Below the pieces are notes generated by a model. It worked only from the letters and a program-made list of their open reading frames with translations, was not told the DNA's origin and ran no database searches. The translations under genes and the position numbers were made by a program. Positions 57,297-64,000 of a stretch of 64,000 nt of DNA are shown piece by piece. The stretch comes from Rhizophagus irregularis (taxonomy: Eukaryota > Glomeromycota > Glomeromycetes > Glomerales > Glomeraceae), in the NCBI RefSeq assembly GCF_026210795.1, contig NC_089445.1, positions 1,178,001-1,242,000 on the forward strand, in the 5' to 3' direction. The first letter of the stretch is position 1; each line of letters begins with the position of its first letter.

Positions 57297-60200
57297 ATAA
57301 TATCTAGTTTTTATAATAATAATAAATATATTTACCTAAAAAAATAATTGTAAATACAAAATAATAAAAAAAAGTTTTTTTTTCTTATAATTTTCATTAT
57401 TTAAAATTATATTATTTAAAATTATATATAATATATTTTATATAAATTTATATAATAAAATTAATGAAATTATATTATAAAAAATGTATTATAAATGTAA
57501 AAAAAATAATTAAAGTAATTTTTTTTTCAAGGTAGTGCAATTTATTAGTTATATGAAAGTATAGAAGTTTCTGCTATATGCATAACTAATCTATTAAAAC
57601 TCTGAACTGGTTTCCTATCCTATAAATTGCTTCTGTACTCTACCATTACCAATATGAAATTCACTTATATTCTCCTATAGTCGCTATTAGATTATATAGG
57701 ATTATTATTATTATATAACTTCAGTATGTGCTTTTATTATTTTCTAAATAAAAGGAAGAATTATATTTGTATTTATACATCTTGATATTATTATATACCT
57801 TTCAAATTACTTTATTTCCTTCTCTAATAAACTGATTTATATATTGTTTTATTTTCTCAAGAGCAATTGACCATTGTTCATTATAATTTATAAATCATAT
57901 AATTTTATTAAGTATAATATTATTCTTTTTCTTTTATTTAATAATTATATAATATATATTATATATAATCTTTCTAATCTTTTTAACTAATATTATATAC
58001 TGATATATAATATCACTTAACCAAATTTTCATTAATTTTGACTATAAGGGTATAAATAATAAAATTAAAGAATATAAATAACAATAACTTATAATATAAT
58101 AATATTATTAATTAGATCACTGTGATCATTGACATTGAAGATAAGTCTTTATGGACTAAGATATTTTATTCTTAAACGAAGTCTATCGAAAGTCAACGAT
58201 CGGCTCGACAGTACACACGTAGGGTACTACCGGTATGACGAGTGGTTTGTAGTTTAATTATATTAGAGTAGTTATTAGGGAATTTTACTTTGTATATATT
58301 TTCTTTATTTTTTACTTTAATAAAACTGCAAATGCGCTGCAGAAAAAAAAAAAATATTATTATTAATATATTTTAATAAAATTAATTTTTTGAATTATTA
58401 CAAACATCATAATATAATACTGTAATTTATATGTTTTATTAATAATTATGATTAATATAATTGATTTTGTTTATAATGTAATATTTTGATAATAGTTTTT
58501 TAATTTTATAAATTAATATAGTAAATTATTTTGTAATTTATATATTACTTTAAATAATTAATATTTATAAGATAATAAAATTATAAAAGAAAATATATTA
58601 TTTTTTAATAAAGTTATACTATAATTTATTACTGGTAAAATTATTATTATTTAATTTAACTAAAATTATAATTTTATTTTTATTTAAAATTACTAAATTT
58701 AAAAAAACTGCTTAAATAACAGCTTTTTAATATAAAAAAACTATAAATTTATATAATAAAATTAAAATAATATATTATTTAATTAATTTTAAAATAAAAA
58801 TCCTGAAATTTAAAAATTAAAATTTATTAAAAATTATATATAAAAATCAAAATATTATATTTTTTAAAAAAATTATCTAAGTAATTTAGAAATTTTTTTT
58901 TTTATATATAAATTATAAAACAATTAAAAATTTTTAGACCAATAACAATTATTGCTAATAATATTTAACCATTTCTATATTTTTATTATTAATTATTATT
59001 TTTTATATAACTTATTGTATATTTAAAAAATTTTACTTTATTATAAAAATAATTAAAAAATTTTTATTTTAATTTTTTATATGATTTTTTTTTTCAATAA
59101 AAAATAATAAATAATTTTAATAATTTTTTTTGCATTATTTTTTTTTAAATTTAATTTATACTATAATTATAGATTTTATTTTTTATTGCATTTATAAAAT
59201 ATTATACTCTTATATAATAAAAGTTAAAACTAATATTTTAAATCCTTTTTGATATATTAAGTAAAATTGTAAAGCAAGTAAAAATACATATATTATATAG
59301 TTTTTAAAAGTGTTACAATTGGGTTATATTAAAATATAAAAAAATCAAAAGAATAAAGAATTAAAAAATTTGGTTATTATATAAAAATAGCCAAACAAAA
59401 AAGCAATAATATATCACATATGTAAAAAATATTAAATTCTATACAGTTTATATTAGTTTTTATATAACTTATATTATATATATTATAGTAATTATACTAA
59501 ATTATCATGTTTTATTATATATTAAATATAATTGCTAACAATTTTATTATTTTTAAAAAATTAAAAATAAGCTATAATTAACATTAAGCTATAATTAAGC
59601 TAAAGTCAATAGGTCACACAATAACTTATAATTATACTTATATTAAATTTAATAATGTTTTTATTTGAAATTTTTTTCTAATTATAAATAATAAATAAAT
59701 TTTATAAAATTTCAAAGTTAATCAAATAAATTAATATATAAACTTAAACTATGAATTTATATATATAAATTTATTCCAAAAATTTTTGTAATATATCTGA
59801 TATATTATAAAGAGTTTATTTAATAATTATATTTTAAAAAAATTTTAAAAAAATTACTTATTTAGAAGTATTTTTTAAATTTAAATTATACATTCCTAAT
59901 TTTAAGTTAACTATAATAAAATTTATATTATTAAATTTTTTTAAATAAGAAGAATCTAATAGTAGTAATTTTATTCTTTATTTGTTAAATATATTAAATA
60001 TATTATAAAGTGATATGGTTGAATTCTTATATTATCCATTAATTAACTTATTACATTATATTACTTTTAGTTTAATTATAAATTACTGTACTGTACTTTT
60101 TATTAGTTACTATTTAAGATTACAGTATAAAATCAAGAATTAAGCATAAAATTAAGGCTAAAATAAAAAAAAATCAAATGTAAATTTTTATATTTACATA

Positions 60201-60899
60201 TTTACAGAAAATAAATTAAAATCTAAAACATATTAATGATTGCAAATCATAATTTCATAAAATAGTTTTAAAAATATGTATATATTTTAATATACTAGGG
60301 AAATAATCAGTTATCAGTTATTAGAAATTTTTAGTGTAACTGTGTAACCAAACCCCTGAAAATTTTTGCTGCATCATGTTCGTGCATTCCCCACAATATA
60401 TTTACTGTAACACATGATCTTCATACATAACACGATAATTATCTTTTATTGATTTAGTAATATACAAAGGAGAAAAAATAATGTTAGGTTAAATTATTCC
60501 AAAGTAAAATATAATTTATATAAATTAATGAGATTGAGAATTCCCACAAATTATCCAAATTAAAATTAGGTTTTTAAGATTTATATGTTGAAATTTTTTT
60601 ACAGATTCATCAATTGCGTCAATTGTGTCATCATAAAGGTTAGGAAGATAAAATGGCCTGTGCGTTCATAAAATTTATATGAAATTCAAAATTTCAAATT
60701 ATAACAAGTTATCGTGACTTCTTGAATTTGGTAAGATAATTTTGAGATCATGTGCCTTTGTAAAGTGTGTTGATTCGCTAACCATACTTAATATTGCTAC
60801 ACATTGTTTCACAATTTGTTTATAATATATTAAACAATTTGTATTTTTATATTTCAATAAATCATCAAATGCTTTCGTTCGTATAATTTCTTGATATCT
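57297..60899. other. Extreme AT desert, right part
   Basis: No gene. Nearly pure A/T with short TATAATT-like words, broken only by a GC-richer island (58111-58354, separate entry) and a block at about 59530-59640 that is related to 11410-11640 (AAAAATAAGCTATAATTAA ... ATAACTTATAATTA). The last 300 bases are the promoter and leader of the adenylate cyclase gene. Confidence 0.6.
58111..58354 (+). mobile_element. Possible poly-A-tailed retro-inserted sequence
   Basis: A GC-richer island in the AT desert ends in AATAAA (58319-58324), then 18 bases, then a 12-base A run (58343-58354), the look of a copied mRNA 3' end. AATATTATTA stands directly before (58101-58110) and again overlapping the A run (58353-58362), a possible target duplication, though weak in such AT-rich sequence. 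No coding frame is clear. It could be a SINE, a short LINE tail or a processed transcript. Confidence 0.45.
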
Positions 60900-63800
60900 A
60901 TGACCCCACGGCGATCTTCAGAATTGGAAATTTCCCCACCTTCTCCATTTCGTACGCCTGAAAAATATCCTACGGGTGGCGGTCAAAATAGACGAAAAAA
61001 ATCTCGCGAAGAAAGAGACTCATTTTTGTCCTCAATTTTTGGGTCACATTCTCGCCCTTCTTCTCCAAGTTATGATCCTACTCTACAATCAATGAATAAC
61101 TTAGCAGCTAGATCATCAAAAAGAGGTGGTCTTGTTCGAAAACTTTCCGCTGGAAACGTAAAGTCTGGTTTATTATTACCTGACGATGACGAACCAAGGA
61201 GAAAATCTTTTGATTCCTTACAGCCTAATATGAATACTCGGTATGGTGACTTTCCTCCAGAAGAAATAGCGCCATTTGTTTACCAGACAACTAACCCAGC
61301 GGACAATCGCAAAGGGTCTTTTACTACTTTGTCAAGTAATTCCGATACTAGTTCTTATAGAATAACTCATCGAAGAACAAAGAGCTCCGATAGTGATTCC
61401 GCTTTGGACTCTAGTAGTGTATACAGCATTATTCATCCGATAGGGAAAGAAAAAGAAAAGAGAACTATATTTTCAAGATTGCTTGGTAGGAAAAATCCCA
61501 AAGATAAAGAAACTTCGACTTCCGAAGGTTAGTTGTTAATTGACCCAATTATGCGTGATTTTAATTAAATTGCGCATACATATTTTATATGCATAAATTT
61601 ATATTACATATATTTTATTTTTTACTCGCGCATATATAATTTTATTTTACTATTACGATACAATAAAGGCATACATCGTAAAAACTCTGATGCAGAAACA
61701 TATACTCATTCTCATCCGAATTTAATTATAACTCCTTTCGAAAAGGATGATTTTGCCCCAACGACTCCGGGTTATAGCAGATCAACTTCATTGACAGGAA
61801 AGAGTGAAAAAAGCGATCACCACCCTTGGAGACTTAAAAAAGGAAATTCGGGGAGAAGGAAGGTATGTCAAATTTTTTAATATTTACTTTTTAAGACGGG
61901 CTAATGTAAAGGTTAGATCTAAGAATTGTATCTTCCTGAACCGGTTATAGTAAAGAGTGAGATAATACAGATCAAGTGGTAATCCGGTTACTTAGCCAAA
62001 AAAAATGTCAATTATTTAATATTTTAATTTTCCTATCTTTATTTAATTTTTTATAGGAAACCACACAAAATGAATTTAACTGTATCGATATCGTTCTTTA
62101 ATTCTTTTATAATTCTTTTATTCCAAACAATCTTAGTTCTTCATGCACCAATAGAATTAACATCTTCCATATTTTTTTTAGTGGACATAGATGATATGGA
62201 TGGCATCATAAGAAATGATAACCGCGAACATCGGCTCTCGGGTGTTTCTATAACATGTGACGAAATGTTGCAAGAATCTTCAAGTGATTGGACATTAACA
62301 CCAACGGGTAATGCTGAAATGTGGTCACCACCAGAATCATGGGCTGTTCGTAAGCCACAACAACTCTTTTTAGATAATAATATTATGGATGATACTAATA
62401 ATGAAAAATTAAATAGTGATAACAAAATGGTATATGTCATTCCATTATCAATATATATTTATTTATATTATTTGGAAGAACTACTGAGCCTAGTTATAGT
62501 AAAATAATTTGAGAGACTATTTTTTTTTTTAAGTGAAAGGATATGAATAAGTCAATCATCACTCAATTTTTCTATCCAGAATATTCTTTATTGCTTTATA
62601 GATCGTTTTCTACGGCTAATGTTTAAATATGTTAATATTATGTAGTATTGCATTCGGATATTTCGACCTGACGCAACTTTTGGTACTGTTAATTGTTTCT
62701 TGAACACACCAACAGCTGAACTATGCCATATGCTAGGAAAGAAGTTTTTTATTCAAGATATATCAAAGTATAATCTATATGTAAAGAGGCATAATTTAGG
62801 TAATTAACGTTTAACTGGTTAATGGTATCTTTAGTTCATCATCATTAAGGATTTTTTTTTTAAATTGCAGAACGCGTATTATTACCGAAAGAACGACCTT
62901 TAAAATTACAAAAACAATTGCTCGAGCAAGCGGGTTATACGGAAAATGATAAATTAGATGATCTTGGACGAGAAGATAATAGTTATTTATTTCGGTTTAC
63001 TTTTCGAGAGACAACAGTTCCTAGATTTGAGGTTTGTTATATTTATCAACCTATAAACATTTACAAAGAAATTTTAACGAGTTTATCCATTACACATTTT
63101 TCATTAGGAAGAACAAGGCGCTTTATCTTCTATACAGCATGTAGATCTTCAAGCTCGAAATTTACAGACAATTCCAATATTTCTCTATCGTCAAGCATAT
63201 TTTATTCGTTCACTCAATGTTTCTCAAAATCTTATGCTCGATCTTCCTACAGACTTTATACAATCTTGTCATCAGCTTAAGGAGTTACATCTTTCTCAAA
63301 ATGAACTAGAACGTGTTCCTCAGTCTGTAAAGCAATCTCAAATGCTTTCAACCCTTAATCTTAGTTCCAATCGTTTACGAGATCTCGACCATACACAATT
63401 GGAAAATGTTACAGAGTTAACGAACTTGCAAGCTGATAACAATTTATTAACAAGTTTACCCAAATCATTTGCGAAATTTCGATGTCTTAACATTTTGAAT
63501 GTTGCCAACAATTCATTTACAGAATTTCCTCCAGTAATCTGCGATATTATTTCTCTTTCAGAATTAGATCTTAGTTTTAACAAAATAACATCTGTACCAA
63601 TGGAAATCGGTAACCTTGTGCACTTGAAGAGATTATTTTTGATTGGAAATCAAATAACGGGTTCATTACCCACAAGTTTCAGTAATTTAACTAGTCTACA
63701 AAAATTGGATATTCGTCGAAATCAATTAACTAATATTGACGTTTTATCTTTAGTACCAAATCTTCAAGTTCTTCTGATAGAGTCAAATAATGTGAGCATA

Positions 63801-64000
63801 GTAAAGTTATCGTCTAGCTCATTACAAAAGCTTATTTTACCAAAAAATATGCTTACCCAGTTCTCACTCATGGGAATTGGAACTTCAATAACTGACCTTT
63901 CACTAGCTTATTCTAAACTAATAGAATTACCTGATAAGTTGTTTGAAGACCTTGTATCTTTAGAAAAGTTAGACCTATCTAATAATCAGTTAACAAAGAT
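60900..64000 (+). CDS. cyr1: Adenylate cyclase (Cyr1-like), N-terminal half, runs off the window
   Basis: At least seven exons: 60900-61527, 61669-61862, 62057-62081, 62182-62429, 62646-62799, 62871-63031 and 63109 to the end. The start is ATG 60900 (MTPRRSSELEISPPSP). The first ~340 residues are Ser/Arg/Pro-rich and disordered. A Ras-association domain follows (YCIRIFRPDATFGTVNCFLN to DDLGREDNSYLFRF), then many LRRs of the LxxLxLxxNxLxxLP type (LKELHLSQNELERVPQSV; LSELDLSFNKITSVPMEI; LEKLDLSNNQLTK at the edge). RA plus a long LRR array is the signature of fungal Cyr1, where PP2C-like and class III cyclase domains follow; those must lie beyond 64,000. Cyr1 makes cAMP in response to Ras. Confidence 0.9.

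Overview
The window looks like nuclear DNA of an early-diverging fungus, most likely an arbuscular mycorrhizal Glomeromycete of the Rhizophagus type. The reasons are very high AT content, many short (50-100 nt) GT-AG introns, wide intergenic gaps full of small inverted-repeat transposons, and core fungal genes: Nop56, Sds22, a Ras-associating leucine-rich-repeat adenylate cyclase, tRNA-Ile(UAU) with an intron, and GPI-type cupredoxins. The species is inferred; family, motif and splice calls were made by eye.

Layout. 1-11,100 is transposon territory: a long-hairpin fold-back element, a 244-bp MITE, then a 9,971-bp element (1104-11074) bounded by CAGTGTTGT inverted ends and a perfect 8-bp target duplication. 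It carries two divergent genes, a multi-exon Ser/Arg- and acidic-rich accessory gene and a tnp2 (Plavaka/EnSpm-like) transposase gene, plus a 1.8-kb array of palindromic units near its right end. Both genes are decayed and each holds a MITE. 13.7-22.2 kb holds a GNAT acetyltransferase, two tandem cupredoxins, a degraded zinc-ribbon/HTH gene and a small possible papain-like protein. 22.2-28.5 kb is repeat-rich with no intact gene. 28.5-35.2 kb holds a fucosyltransferase-like type II membrane protein, tRNA-Ile, an ArsC-like protein, a fossil of a D5-type primase and an AIG1/FAR-17a-type membrane hydrolase. 36.7-49.4 kb holds a low-complexity protein, a small unknown protein, Sds22 and a mitochondrial PPR protein (tail to tail) and a PX-domain protein. 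51.4-53.8 kb is Nop56. 53.8-60.9 kb is an extreme AT desert with a hAT-like element into which a second copy of the fold-back has inserted. 60.9-64 kb is the 5' half of the adenylate cyclase, running off the window.

How things fit together. The host genes are housekeeping or signalling genes that are not functionally clustered: rRNA processing (Nop56), PP1 control (Sds22), cAMP signalling (Cyr1-like), organelle RNA handling (PPR) and membrane trafficking (PX). The most interesting material is the 10-kb element with its accessory gene and palindromic array, the set of MITE families with readable target duplications, and a duplicated exon-intron unit in the Sds22 gene.
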